Assembly (NCBI GenBank): GCA_035527845.1 | Contig: DATKZT010000082.1 | Coordinates: 47,223 to 111,222 of the forward strand | Direction: 5' to 3' | DNA from: JAUWKC01 sp035527845 | Lineage (GTDB): Bacteria; Planctomycetota; Phycisphaerae; Sedimentisphaerales; Anaerobacaceae | DNA length: 64,000 bases | Shown: piece by piece, positions 1 to 7,613 of the stretch | Numbering within the stretch: the first letter of the stretch is position 1 | Layout of the letters: each line of letters begins with the position of its first letter | Notes under the pieces: generated by a model | The model's database searches: none | Seen by the model: the letters and a program-made list of their open reading frames with translations, nothing else | Told to the model about the DNA's origin: nothing | Position numbers and translations under genes: made by a program

Positions 1-575
1 TTCTTTAGCCATTCACGCCACGGATCCCATCGACCAGAGATAATTTTCTCTCGCTCAACAGGTTCACAAGGCAACACTTCGGAAACAGGATTAGGACGAA
101 TGACTACTTCCGTTCGCCGCCTGATAGGAATAGTGTGCCCTCCTTTATGCGTAGTTCGCACTCGTCCGTTTGGATCGACCACGCTCTTGCTCCTGACCAC
201 GTTAGCGAGCAAGCGGAAACGGCAAGTTTTATCGCAGTGCGCACTATACTCAAACTCCTCATACTTCGGCTCTTTCGCTAACAGATATGGGGCGTTCTGA
301 AATGCGTACTGCCAATTAGGTCGCTCGACAGATTGCACAAGTATCCTCGGCTTCCCATCCTGCTCGATTCGGAAAAGGAAACCAGCTTTTCGGCGATTCG
401 GGTTGGGTTCCTCCAAGGCCGGGCCTTTCCATGCGCCAAGAAAAAACTCATCTTTCTTAACTTGTTCGTCATCCGGAAACATCATCCACAGACGTTGATG
501 AACACGATATATGTCACGCAACCACCGTCGGCCAGGTTCATTCTTGACATCAACATAGAGAAGCAAACGGAACAT
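1..575 (-). CDS. cas6e: Cas6e (CasE/Cse3) crRNA endoribonuclease, 3' end off window
   Basis: This reading frame starts at an ATG at 575 and stays open to the window edge, giving at least 191 residues of a family usually 200-220 long. Cas6e cuts the CRISPR precursor RNA at the repeat hairpin and stays bound as part of Cascade. The N-terminus MFRLLLYVDV is a ferredoxin-like first strand. It is followed by DIYRVHQRLW, which holds Tyr23 and His26, the residues used for cleavage in characterised Cas6e. Further on, FLFRI and ILVQS match the family core. It begins 10 nt after the Cas5-HNH stop, with a GTGAGGA ribosome site that overlaps that stop, so the two are co-transcribed. The C-terminal Gly-rich loop lies beyond the edge. 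Confidence 0.9.
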   Translation of the reverse strand, partial: MFRLLLYVDVKNEPGRRWLRDIYRVHQRLWMMFPDDEQVKKDEFFLGAWKGPALEEPNPNRRKAGFLFRIEQDGKPRILVQSVERPNWQYAFQNAPYLLAKEPKYEEFEYSAHCDKTCRFRLLANVVRSKSVVDPNGRVRTTHKGGHTIPIRRRTEVVIRPNPVSEVLPCEPVEREKIISGRWDPWREWLK

Positions 576-585
576 TGGTTTATCC

Positions 586-1626
586 TCACTTTATGAAAAG
601 CAGCTTAATTTGCCGAAGAATTGTGTCGTGTTGTTCAGGGTCGGAAGGGTCTATCCGTTTCCTCCGCATATCACGTGCATACTCCAGCATGCTGCACGCC
701 TTGTGACAGATTTTGCACACCGACCTCAGTGTCTCAACACGCACATCCACGTAATCCAGATGATGCACATCGGTGGCCGCGCTTTTGCAGAATACACATA
801 GATAGTTGTCGGTTTTCAGCCGTTCGCTTTTCAGGTCGTCCCATCCAGGTCCATACGGGGCACGCCATGAATCTGATAATCCCATATCCCTTTGTGTGGT
901 TTCTCCGACCGCAACAGTTACATCATCCTGAAAGACCCATCGCGGGCCGTGGTTGTAGTAGCCGAACATTTGGGGGACATCATGAACAAGCTTAGCACCA
1001 TCCGGAGGTGGCGACCCGGGCAAATGCTCAATGAACACAGGCAGTGTACGAGTTGGCGATCCATCGGTGTGGTCAAGTGCGCTGATACGCGGTCGCCACT
1101 CTATCGCTTCAAGAGCTTCGGTCACAGTTGCAAAACTCCCCGTACCCGCAAAGACCGGCTCGGATGGCACACAGCACTTTCGTCCAAGGAAGATGGGCCA
1201 AACTGGCTCGGTTAATACATTAGCACATTCGAGAACGATGTCAGGGTCGCCCTGAAACGCTACAAGAAATGATGCGTCATACAGATACTGGCGCCTCGAA
1301 AGAACCGTCTCGAACTCGCCCGTTGATGCTGTCCTCTTGATTTTCCCATCTGCACTGCGAATGCCTATCTTCGCCCCGACCGTATGGTAATCCCAGTCCG
1401 GAGTTCCGCACCGGTCAATGCGAACTCCCATAACTAATGACGCAAGTCGTTCAAGTTCTTTCCGAGAATCTTCACGCCGCACCCCCTTGGCGCACAGCAA
1501 TATGCCAAGAACTCCTGACTTGCTGGGATATTCATCGGTGCGACGTAGCTGAAACCGTGATGATGTCCCCCATGCTTGCATCGGCCCGGCCAAGCGAAGG
1601 AATAGCGTATTGTGCCCCTCATTCAT
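586..1626 (-). CDS. cas5e: Cas5e fused to C-terminal HNH nuclease domain
   Basis: Residues 1 to about 245 are a Cas5e (CasD) subunit, which caps the 5' handle of the crRNA in Cascade. The hallmarks are LFLRLAGPMQAWG near the N-terminus and DEYPSKSGVLGILLCA. Normal Cas5e is about 220-250 residues, but this protein has 346. The extra C-terminus (about 265-346) has the pattern C277-x2-C280, VHHLDY (H288, H289, D291), E298, then C304-x2-C307-H308. That is a zinc-stabilised HNH (beta-beta-alpha metal) nuclease fold with its catalytic histidine pair present. The start ATG overlaps the cas7e stop (ATGA). In type I-E, DNA cutting is normally done by Cas3. I infer that the HNH domain lets this Cascade cut its own target. 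HNH-fused type I effectors, including I-E Cas5-HNH, have been reported before. Confidence 0.95.
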   Translation of the reverse strand: MNEGHNTLFLRLAGPMQAWGTSSRFQLRRTDEYPSKSGVLGILLCAKGVRREDSRKELERLASLVMGVRIDRCGTPDWDYHTVGAKIGIRSADGKIKRTASTGEFETVLSRRQYLYDASFLVAFQGDPDIVLECANVLTEPVWPIFLGRKCCVPSEPVFAGTGSFATVTEALEAIEWRPRISALDHTDGSPTRTLPVFIEHLPGSPPPDGAKLVHDVPQMFGYYNHGPRWVFQDDVTVAVGETTQRDMGLSDSWRAPYGPGWDDLKSERLKTDNYLCVFCKSAATDVHHLDYVDVRVETLRSVCKICHKACSMLEYARDMRRKRIDPSDPEQHDTILRQIKLLFIK

Positions 1627-2852
1627 GCCGCTTTCTCCATCTCAGCAACTACCGCCTTAATCAGTTTCTCTAATGTACTAACACTCTGGCACGTGCTTTT
1701 CAGCTGAATCGCAGCAGGCCCTATTGCCAAGAGAATCCGCTTCATGTCCGCCGGAGCGTATGCTCCCGCGACCGAATCCACATAGACCTGCAGCGCCTTT
1801 GCGGACTCAGTCATAAGGTTGCGTCCCAGTCCGCCTCCAACAGGTTGCAGGAAGGCGTTAGCATAACTGACCGGGCGTTTTACTTTCGACACCTCAATAA
1901 GGATGAGTTCGGGCACACCGTGTGCGGCGAAGCTATTTTGCTTGCCTGACGGAGTTGCCAGTGCGGCCGCACTGACCAGAACGCCCGCTACATGCGCTGC
2001 ATCCTTCGCGCTCAGGGAGGGGAGATGCTTTTTCAGGGAATCGACGTCGAGATTCAAATACTTGTAATATACTGCCGAATCAAAAAAAGTCGTCTGTTCA
2101 CCTGAGCCGATATATCCGGCTCCGATTCCTTCCGTCTGTGTTGCGGCATATTTTGCCTTCATATCATCCATTGCGGTGAACCAGTCGCTCTCAATAAGCG
2201 TCTCGTGCGTGCTGATAGCATGAGCCACCTGACATGCCGCCTCGACATTCGCAACCAGGTCGCTCGTCGTCATTCTCCCAAACAGCCCTATATCTACCGT
2301 GAGCTGCTTGCTCGCAGTTGCCACCTCTGCCACAAACTCCTCAATCGCACGCTTTAGCTCCTTTTCTTTCTCCTTGGGCTTCTTTGCACACCCGATGAAA
2401 ACGTCATACACGTCCTTTCTGGTCTTCCGCAGGTGCCCAACAAGCTCCGCTATCCTTTTTGCAAAAGGCTGGGGGAAGAACACTAATTGAGGTGTTTTGC
2501 CTGCATCCCCTCCATCGGCTGATGCGCCGCCTTCCCCTTCCCCCTCAATCTCTTTACTGAACCTGGATGCAAGTGCAGACATCACCTTGCCGATTTCGTC
2601 CTCAGGAATACCTGATTTCCCCTTCCTCAGTTCGTCCGCTACCATCTGCGGCAGATACTGTGTCCTGTCCGCCAAAGCATCGCCGAATCTCTCTTTGAAT
2701 TGCGTCGAATGCCGGATATTCCGCTTTAGACATTGGCTGCTGATTCGCCCGCGAGTTACACCACCAAAGAGGCACTTCTTTGGTTGTCCGGTTTCGTCCC
2801 GGTTAAGATTGCCGGGAGGCATACTTTGAAGCATATGGATTTGAACAAACAT
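1623..2852 (-). CDS. cas7e: Cas7e (CasC/Cse4) Cascade backbone
   Basis: This is the 409-residue backbone subunit that polymerises along the crRNA spacer in type I-E Cascade. The N-terminus shows the family signature HMLQSMPPGNLNRDETG followed by RGRISSQCLKR. The core contains DIGLFGRMTTSD and AHAISTHE, and the C-terminal part has PVSYANAFLQPV, all typical of CasC. A Glu/Gly/Ala-rich insert near residues 100-120 (EGEGEGGASADGG) is probably a surface loop. Length is a little above the usual 350-390. It starts 20 nt after cas8e and its stop overlaps the cas5e start by four bases, so translation is coupled. The usual small-subunit gene cse2, expected just upstream, is absent. Confidence 0.95.
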   Translation of the reverse strand: MFVQIHMLQSMPPGNLNRDETGQPKKCLFGGVTRGRISSQCLKRNIRHSTQFKERFGDALADRTQYLPQMVADELRKGKSGIPEDEIGKVMSALASRFSKEIEGEGEGGASADGGDAGKTPQLVFFPQPFAKRIAELVGHLRKTRKDVYDVFIGCAKKPKEKEKELKRAIEEFVAEVATASKQLTVDIGLFGRMTTSDLVANVEAACQVAHAISTHETLIESDWFTAMDDMKAKYAATQTEGIGAGYIGSGEQTTFFDSAVYYKYLNLDVDSLKKHLPSLSAKDAAHVAGVLVSAAALATPSGKQNSFAAHGVPELILIEVSKVKRPVSYANAFLQPVGGGLGRNLMTESAKALQVYVDSVAGAYAPADMKRILLAIGPAAIQLKSTCQSVSTLEKLIKAVVAEMEKAA

Positions 2853-2872
2853 CGGATTCTCCTTTCGTAAAT

Positions 2873-4480
2873 TCAGTCGAGCACTTCATCAAGCCGGGCA
2901 CATAGACCCGGCCAGTCGATTCGCTCAGGTTTTTGCTTTCGGATGTTCCTCTCCAATTCACGGCGAAGGTCTGCTTCAAGCCGCACCCCACGCGGAAATG
3001 CAATCGGGTACGGCGATCGAGATGCTTTACCCTTACGCTGCTCGCTGGCTTGTCGCTTCGGCAGAGACCGCAACGGACAGAAACGTGCTTCCCTATGCAC
3101 GACTCGCACGCTCCCCGGTACAGTGCCCATGAGTTTGAGTACAAGCCATCCTGCGCTCTTTGAAGGAAGCCCGCTAACCTTGCCACGCAGGGCCCACAAT
3201 ACGCTCGCAAATACATTAAAAGCCGCTGGTGCCTCGTGCATTTCGTGATAGGCCGCCGCTGACAACGCCAACCACTCAGAGTGCGTGAACCCTTCAACTG
3301 CCGATTGTACAAACTGAAAATGCCCCTGCCCTACAAGTCCCGGGGGATCTGTCCAGCCATCGATTGCGTTGGGCATTCTTGCCCATGGGTCGGCCGCCTG
3401 CGTCGTGCGGATTTCCTCGGGCGAAAAAACGCCAAGCTCAAGCTGCCGATGGTCAAACGTCTTGTTACGAAGGTCTGTGCAGGGAACTATGATTTTCCAA
3501 CCCTTGTGATTTCGGTTTGCCTCAACAGCCATCGCCCTGGGGGCGGCTTCGAGCAGAAGAACGGAAACATCTGTGCCGATTCCTGCCCTCGCTTCATTGC
3601 TGCTCTTCACGGTTCTGAATGCAGCAGCTTCGGTGTAGAACGCAGCCGGGTCTTGCCACTCGAACGAATCGTCATCCTGCCCTTTTTGGGTCTCCGTGTT
3701 CTTCAGATAAACGATTGGCCCTATGACAGCCCTGTCACCTCTCCCGCATCTCCAGCATACCCCCGTCTTTTGCCGTTCGCCCAGATGGATCCGTCTCGGA
3801 TTCCAAGTGAGTGCCTCAACATACGGAACCGGTCCATCCGTCCGTGTCGGCCTGAAATGTCCCGTCCACCTCGCCTTTCCCGCCCTCCCTCTGATAGGGA
3901 CAAGATTCAAACCGAGCGTGACTGCCAGGTTTTCACCCGTTGCCATGGCCATTACCGGCGGCGCGCCGTGTACCGACGGCGTCAATCCCGCACCTCCCGC
4001 TTTAGTCCACGGAACAACACGGAGCATCCCGATAGTCGCGCACCTCTCACACAGGCGCATCTCTTTGTCGTCACCGTGGTGAAAATGAGCTATGTTTGTG
4101 CGGCACGCAAACTCTGCGAATAGAGAACCTGCCGACTTGGTTTTTGCATTGCGGACAGAAGGGTCTTGCAGGAACGGCCTTTTCGGATGGAACAGGTCGA
4201 AAGAAGATGCCTCTCCCTGTATGGCAGCAGACACCTTCTTCGGAAGTGTTCCCCGCAAGAGAGCATCCCTGACTTGTTGGACGCCTCCCGCCTCATCCGC
4301 CTTCCAGTACAGGAGGGTCAGGAGAAATCGCTGTACAGCAAAAACATCGAGTGGACTCGCAGCAGCGATGCACTGAATCTCGCCCGCCTTTGTAAGGGCA
4401 TCCTTGATGTTGACGTGCGTGAACTTGCCATCAGTCCACAGAACGGGAATCCATTTTTCATCGAGCAGGTTATAATTCAC
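2873..4480 (-). CDS. cas8e: Cas8e (CasA/Cse1) large subunit
   Basis: This 535-residue protein is the Cascade large subunit, which recognises the PAM and, in ordinary systems, recruits Cas3. The start FNLLD-type motif (MNYNLLDEKWIPVL), LFHPKRPFLQDP, the Cys pair RLCERCATIGML, LTPSVHGAPP and a second Cys pair CWRCGRGDRAVIGP identify Cse1 and give four possible zinc ligands. Length matches the family (about 500-560), so there is no obvious fused small subunit. Translation starts at a GTG preceded by AAGGGGAG. It is first in the operon. Nothing resembling cas3 precedes it, which fits an effector that no longer needs Cas3. A small subunit could come from an internal start in the C-terminal 130 residues, but I see no clear ribosome site and this is inference only. 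Confidence 0.93.
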   Translation of the reverse strand: MNYNLLDEKWIPVLWTDGKFTHVNIKDALTKAGEIQCIAAASPLDVFAVQRFLLTLLYWKADEAGGVQQVRDALLRGTLPKKVSAAIQGEASSFDLFHPKRPFLQDPSVRNAKTKSAGSLFAEFACRTNIAHFHHGDDKEMRLCERCATIGMLRVVPWTKAGGAGLTPSVHGAPPVMAMATGENLAVTLGLNLVPIRGRAGKARWTGHFRPTRTDGPVPYVEALTWNPRRIHLGERQKTGVCWRCGRGDRAVIGPIVYLKNTETQKGQDDDSFEWQDPAAFYTEAAAFRTVKSSNEARAGIGTDVSVLLLEAAPRAMAVEANRNHKGWKIIVPCTDLRNKTFDHRQLELGVFSPEEIRTTQAADPWARMPNAIDGWTDPPGLVGQGHFQFVQSAVEGFTHSEWLALSAAAYHEMHEAPAAFNVFASVLWALRGKVSGLPSKSAGWLVLKLMGTVPGSVRVVHREARFCPLRSLPKRQASEQRKGKASRSPYPIAFPRGVRLEADLRRELERNIRKQKPERIDWPGLCARLDEVLD

Positions 4481-4866
4481 GACTTGCTCCCCTTCTTCAG
4501 GTGACTCATCTGCCTCTCTCCTTTCATAATTGGCTAAAGGCTACCGCGCATCCCTGCGTCTGAAAAAGCTCCCGGAATGAGGTGTGGTTCTAAACGGCTT
4601 GCCGCGCCTCAAACCTCAACAATGGATTATACACCAGCCCCGGAGAAAAGCAAGGGCAAAAAGAGCAATTCGTTGCCATTTGAGCCACCGGAGGATACTC
4701 CCTCCCTTGACAGCTTTCAGGCTACCGATGCGGCAGTAGGGGTGCTTGGTGTTTCTTGGCGAATCCGGTCCCACCCGGCCTATGATACCCCCTCGCCAAA
4801 TTCGCTAAATTTTTGCGCCGTTTTCGGGGCCAAGAATGCGGTTTTTGGGAACACAAAAATATCAGT
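4481..4866. other. Spacer upstream of the cas operon
   Basis: This stretch separates cas8e from the zinc-ribbon pseudogene. It must carry the cas promoter unless transcription reads through from the right. I see AT-rich patches near 4800-4865 but no convincing -35/-10 pair on the minus strand, no CRISPR-like repeats and no coding signal on either strand. Confidence 0.5.
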
Positions 4867-5369
4867 TTAGACCTGACACTTTTGCTGTTTTCTCCAATAG
4901 CGGCTTTGTGCCTGTCGGCGGGTTACTTTCCTCCGTTTTTCGGCACATCTCCGGCAGTAGGTATGTCCGAGTTCTCGCTCTGCTCCACAAGCCTTACACC
5001 GCAGTACAGGCTCCGGCTCGGCAGGTTCTTGCTGCGATCCGTTCTTTCGTTTGTGGTAGGCTTCTTTCTTGCGTTGCCGTTCCCGCTCTTGGGCGCAGTC
5101 ATTACAGAACTTGCGCCCGGGCAGACGTTCCCGGCCACAGGCGCACCGGGCAACCTCCTTCTTCTCTACGGGCTTCGGTGGGCTTAACTGTGGACGTTTT
5201 GGCGGGTCAGGCAGCCGCGCACATTGCGATTCTGCGCCGTAGCACCGCTCTGGGGAGCACTGCTTTGAAAAAAAGGGTGTAACCCATGCCCAGGTATGGG
5301 TGCAGGCTGTTCGTTTCTTGGCGTGCGTCTGGCGCGGGCGCGCGGCAATAGTCCTTCAAAGAAATTCAA
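4867..5369 (-). pseudogene. Double zinc-ribbon protein, frameshifted
   Basis: Two reading frames together make one protein. The 3' frame has two zinc ribbons, RCACGRERLPGRKFCNDC and RCKACGAERELGHTYCRRC, each followed by a basic tail, and ends at 4867-4869. That frame has no ATG, GTG or TTG start before an upstream stop. The frame with an ATG (5369, MNFFEGLLPR) is one base off and meets it at a run of seven T's (5268-5274 on the plus strand). A -1 slip there would join them. The second ribbon is closely similar to the C-terminus of the intact 187-residue neighbour (RCKACGADREPGHTFCDKC), so the pair are tandem paralogues. It could be decayed, a sequencing error in a homopolymer, or programmed frameshifting. 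Confidence 0.55.
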
Positions 5370-5597
5370 AAGTGCAGCGCTCGCGCGCGTGTGCGCGCGC
5401 GTAAAGGCGTGGCAAAACTTACTATTTCTTAATAGCTGATTGCCTCAGTTCGCACCCGGCAAACAGCACCCCGGTTGTCTGTGCCGGCTCACAGCGTTCA
5501 TTTCCACGGCGTGTAAGGCGTCCCACGCTTGCGCCAGTCAACGAACTACCCTTGAAGGCTATCACAGCAGGGTCAACTCGATTCGGGCACAAAAGCG

Positions 5598-6161
5598 TCA
5601 CGCTTTGACAGTTTGAGCGCGTCTTTCCCGGTAGCGTCTCTGGCGTTGCTGGTGGGCCTGCCGTTTCCGCTCTCGGCTGCACTTATCGCAGAAGGTATGC
5701 CCAGGTTCTCGATCCGCTCCGCAAGCCTTGCACCTGGATGCGCGTGTCTCATTGACACGCGCTTCCTTTTTTGTGAGTCCCAGGTCGGCATAGGTGGGGG
5801 GGTTACCGTCGGTAACCGCGCGTACCCTACGGTCGGTTTTCTTCTGGGCTTCCGAAGATTCCCGCTTCGATATGCCCAAGTCCGCAAGAGTAGGAAGTGC
5901 GGTAACATCAGGTGACCGCACTATTGCTTTGCCTATCCCTTTCGCACCCTTCGCTCGTTCCGTCGCAAGCAGCATCTCCCCCATGCGTATCTCGGCCGGC
6001 CTTCTGAGGTTGAACGCATCGAACAAGTTGAACGCATCTGCCGGGTTCTTGTGCCTGAACCAGTGGTCCTCACAAATTTGCTTGCCCAGCCGCTCGGTCC
6101 GAGGCCCCCAGCCCATGTAGGTCTTGTTCGTGCATCCGGGTACATCGCAGTATCCGTCCAT
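5598..6161 (-). CDS. Zinc-ribbon protein, mobile-element type
   Basis: This 187-residue protein of unknown function has an N-terminal Cys cluster (CDVPGC, then ICEDHW) and a C-terminal zinc ribbon RCKACGADREPGHTFCDKC with a strongly basic Arg-rich tail. Between them are two similar segments, PTLADLGISKRESSEAQ and PTYADLGLTKKEARVNE. These resemble the DLGI-K-S short motif found in phage and plasmid DNA-binding proteins. The architecture suggests a nucleic-acid-binding accessory protein of an integrated element. It lies upstream of the cas operon in the same direction and is paralogous to the damaged gene at 4867-5369. The start ATG at 6161 is the first in frame, and its ribosome site is weak. 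Confidence 0.65.
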   Translation of the reverse strand: MDGYCDVPGCTNKTYMGWGPRTERLGKQICEDHWFRHKNPADAFNLFDAFNLRRPAEIRMGEMLLATERAKGAKGIGKAIVRSPDVTALPTLADLGISKRESSEAQKKTDRRVRAVTDGNPPTYADLGLTKKEARVNETRASRCKACGADREPGHTFCDKCSRERKRQAHQQRQRRYRERRAQTVKA

Positions 6162-6249
6162 TCTCGATCCATCCCTTTTTTATAGGGTCTCAAGGGTCTC
6201 ATTTCCCACCACCTTTGACCTGATGGCATTGGCGGTTTCGGCCCTTTTG

Positions 6250-6306
6250 CCTTTTTTTATCGTGTAAAAAAACTCTGACACATCGATTGCCCTTTTTTTA
6301 TCGTGT
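6250..6306 (-). promoter_or_regulatory. Two direct repeats, operator-like
   Basis: The 16-base string CCTTTTTTTATCGTGT occurs at 6250 and again at 6291, exactly 41 bp apart (about four helical turns). On the minus strand this reads ACACGATAAAAAAAGG twice, upstream of the 187-residue zinc-ribbon gene. Regular helical spacing suggests a dimeric regulator site or short iterons. The assignment is inference. Confidence 0.4.
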
Positions 6307-6544
6307 CATAAAACTCGGTCTCGCGCCCGGCCTGTCCAATACTGAAAAATAGCAAGAAATGGCAAGGCGCGTGGGATTCTCGCGCGCGCGTGCGCGAGAC
6401 ACACCTGCACTTTCGCATTTTTTCGTAATTGAATCGCAGCCGACGAAGGATTTTTCGCCTTATACCCTGCTTGCCCGTCAGCCGCTTGACTTCCTTCAAG
6501 GGTTCATCGTTCGCAGGCGGTCTTTGGTTCCTGGGTGTGTTCAT
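6257..6544 (-). CDS. Small hypothetical protein
   Basis: This 95-residue frame starts with an ATG overlapping the stop of the preceding 85-residue frame (ATGA). The N-terminal half is basic and helical (KEVKRLTGKQGIRRKILRRL). The C-terminal half crosses a GC-rich palindrome near 6380-6400 and the direct repeats at 6250-6306, so it may not be truly coding. No family is recognised. Confidence 0.3.
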   Translation of the reverse strand: MNTPRNQRPPANDEPLKEVKRLTGKQGIRRKILRRLRFNYEKMRKCRCVSRTRARESHAPCHFLLFFSIGQAGRETEFYDTIKKGQSMCQSFFTR

Positions 6545-6798
6545 TTTTTAGGCCCTCCAAGAGAGTTGATTGCGGTCCAGGCTTTGGCGATTATCTGCTT
6601 GCGGGTAGGTTCGGGAATGTCCGTCCAGTGCTCGATCAGCGAGACCAAATCCGGGTGTTTTTGCAGAAGTTTGTCCAAGCCAATGGACAAGACAGGATTG
6701 TCGTTTTCTGTAAGTCTTTTATTGCCAACGGGTTGTTGATTTTCGTTAAGGGGTTCGAATCCCCTTGGGGCTATTTGGCGAGCAAGAAACATTCCCAT
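6541..6798 (-). CDS. Integrase-tail-like small ORF spanning a tRNA end
   Basis: This 85-residue frame begins MGMFLARQIAPRGFEPLNE, where IAPRGFEPL is the antisense of a tRNA T-arm. It ends with LLQKHPDLVSLIEHW and IPEPTRKQIIAKA, a helical tail like the C-terminal tails of planctomycete phage-type integrases and linked ORFs. No catalytic recombinase residues are present. I read it as the remnant 3' end of an integrase-associated reading frame left at an attachment site. It is not likely to be an active enzyme. Confidence 0.4.
   Translation of the reverse strand: MGMFLARQIAPRGFEPLNENQQPVGNKRLTENDNPVLSIGLDKLLQKHPDLVSLIEHWTDIPEPTRKQIIAKAWTAINSLGGPKK
6749..6773 (+). other. tRNA 3'-end fragment, possible attachment site
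   Basis: AGGGGTTCGAATCCCCT forms a perfect five-pair T-stem with the classic TTCGAAT loop, followed by TGGGGCTA as would be expected for an acceptor strand and discriminator base. The 5' part of a tRNA (D-arm, anticodon arm) is not present upstream. Such 3' fragments are what site-specific integration into tRNA genes leaves behind. Confidence 0.5.
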
Positions 6799-6804
6799 CC
6801 TGCT

Positions 6805-6861
6805 AACGTCGTCGCCTACGTCCTGCAGGGGCAGAATAAGCGCTACGTGGGCACCAGCAAG
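6805..6861 (+). pseudogene. GIY-YIG nuclease N-terminal relic
   Basis: Immediately after the tRNA fragment the plus strand encodes NVVAYVLQGQNKRYVGTSK, which resembles the first strands of a GIY-YIG endonuclease (YVYVLQ...YVG). Similarity ends after about 19 residues and no rest of the domain follows. It is a short relic, and chance resemblance cannot be excluded. Confidence 0.3.
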
Positions 6862-6918
6862 ATCACCTCCCTCCCCTCCATTATATCTCCTTGCCAGAGA
6901 AAGGCAGCAGTTCTTGGA

Positions 6919-6980
6919 GCCTCAGTCTACAAATTCAGGTTTCAGGCAGGTTCAGACAGGCTCAGGTATAGGGCTTGTGA
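6919..6980 (+). repeat. Copy 1 of a 62-bp direct repeat
   Basis: The segment beginning GCCTCAGTCTACAAATTCAG and running through GGTATAGGGCTTGTG is repeated with one or two changes near 10080-10140. In the second copy it sits just upstream of the thermonuclease gene (on its minus-strand side), which ties it to the duplication of that nuclease region. Confidence 0.75.
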
Positions 6981-7167
6981 GCCACAGGTGCCTGCTGGAA
7001 ATAGAAAATATATTTGAGGGACTGAGGGATAGGGTTAAAGAGGGGAAAAGAGGGTAATAGGGCCTCGTGATAAGCGGAAATAAGGTTGACTAATTTCCTG
7101 CTATCTTTTTGAGTTGGCTGAACTGAGGGGACTCAGATATACTTGCTTCCATATGCCGGGTAACAAG

Positions 7168-7425
7168 ATGAAGCGTATGATAACAAGGGCTATGTTTTGT
7201 ATAGTGTGTGTGCTCTCCGTGTTCATCATGTGCGACGATGACGAAGACGACGAGCATCATCCAGACCCGAACTGGGCTTACAGCTCGCTGTGGCGGCAAG
7301 AACGGGACAAAGAATATGAAGTTCGCCTTTCTTCAGAAATTTCACCGCTCTTCCATGATGCTTTTTTAAGAAATCCTGCATCGGACGAAACAGAACCCAA
7401 TGATTTTGTGGCGGGCATGTGGTGA
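7168..7425 (+). CDS. Possible small lipoprotein
   Basis: This 85-residue frame opens MKRMITRAMFCIVCVLSVF and then IMC followed by an acidic stretch DDDEDDEHH, a layout like a short lipoprotein signal and charged mature start. No family is recognised, the ribosome site is weak, and the region is a patchwork of repeats. It may be a chance frame. Confidence 0.3.
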   Translation: MKRMITRAMFCIVCVLSVFIMCDDDEDDEHHPDPNWAYSSLWRQERDKEYEVRLSSEISPLFHDAFLRNPASDETEPNDFVAGMW

Positions 7426-7499
7426 AGCCCCGATCGCGGTTCCACTTGGTGAGAGGCACTCCGGCGGCGTAATGTCGAGCTCTCAGACGGCAATCTTGT

Positions 7500-7613
7500 T
7501 ACTCCCATTCCCCTCTTGCTCCGCAATCATACCTCCTTGGCAGTCCCTCCTGAATCAACAGACTGCCTAAATCCCACCCATCTATTTCAACATCAGCAAT
7601 TATCCTGAAATCT
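7500..7613 (-). pseudogene. Thermonuclease 3'-end fragment (duplicate)
   Basis: The minus strand here encodes FRIIADVEIDGWDLGSLLIQ and QEGLPRRYDCGARGEWE, nearly the same as the C-terminus of the intact thermonuclease at 9509-10021 (FRIIADVEIDGQDLGSMLIQ). The DNA match covers about 115 bp. Only this 3' end is present. It lies directly against the 3' end of the 180-residue gene at 7600-8142, whose last codons overlap the repeat, so a recombination joint is visible here. Confidence 0.75.

Noticed and set aside
2803..3312. A 169-residue minus-strand frame at the position and size expected for cse2
   Set aside because: It lies inside cas8e in another frame, is rich in Cys and Arg and shows none of the helical pattern of Cse2. 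It is a coding shadow.
6749..6773. A complete tRNA gene
   Set aside because: Only the T-arm and acceptor 3' strand are present. There is no D-arm or anticodon arm upstream that would fold.
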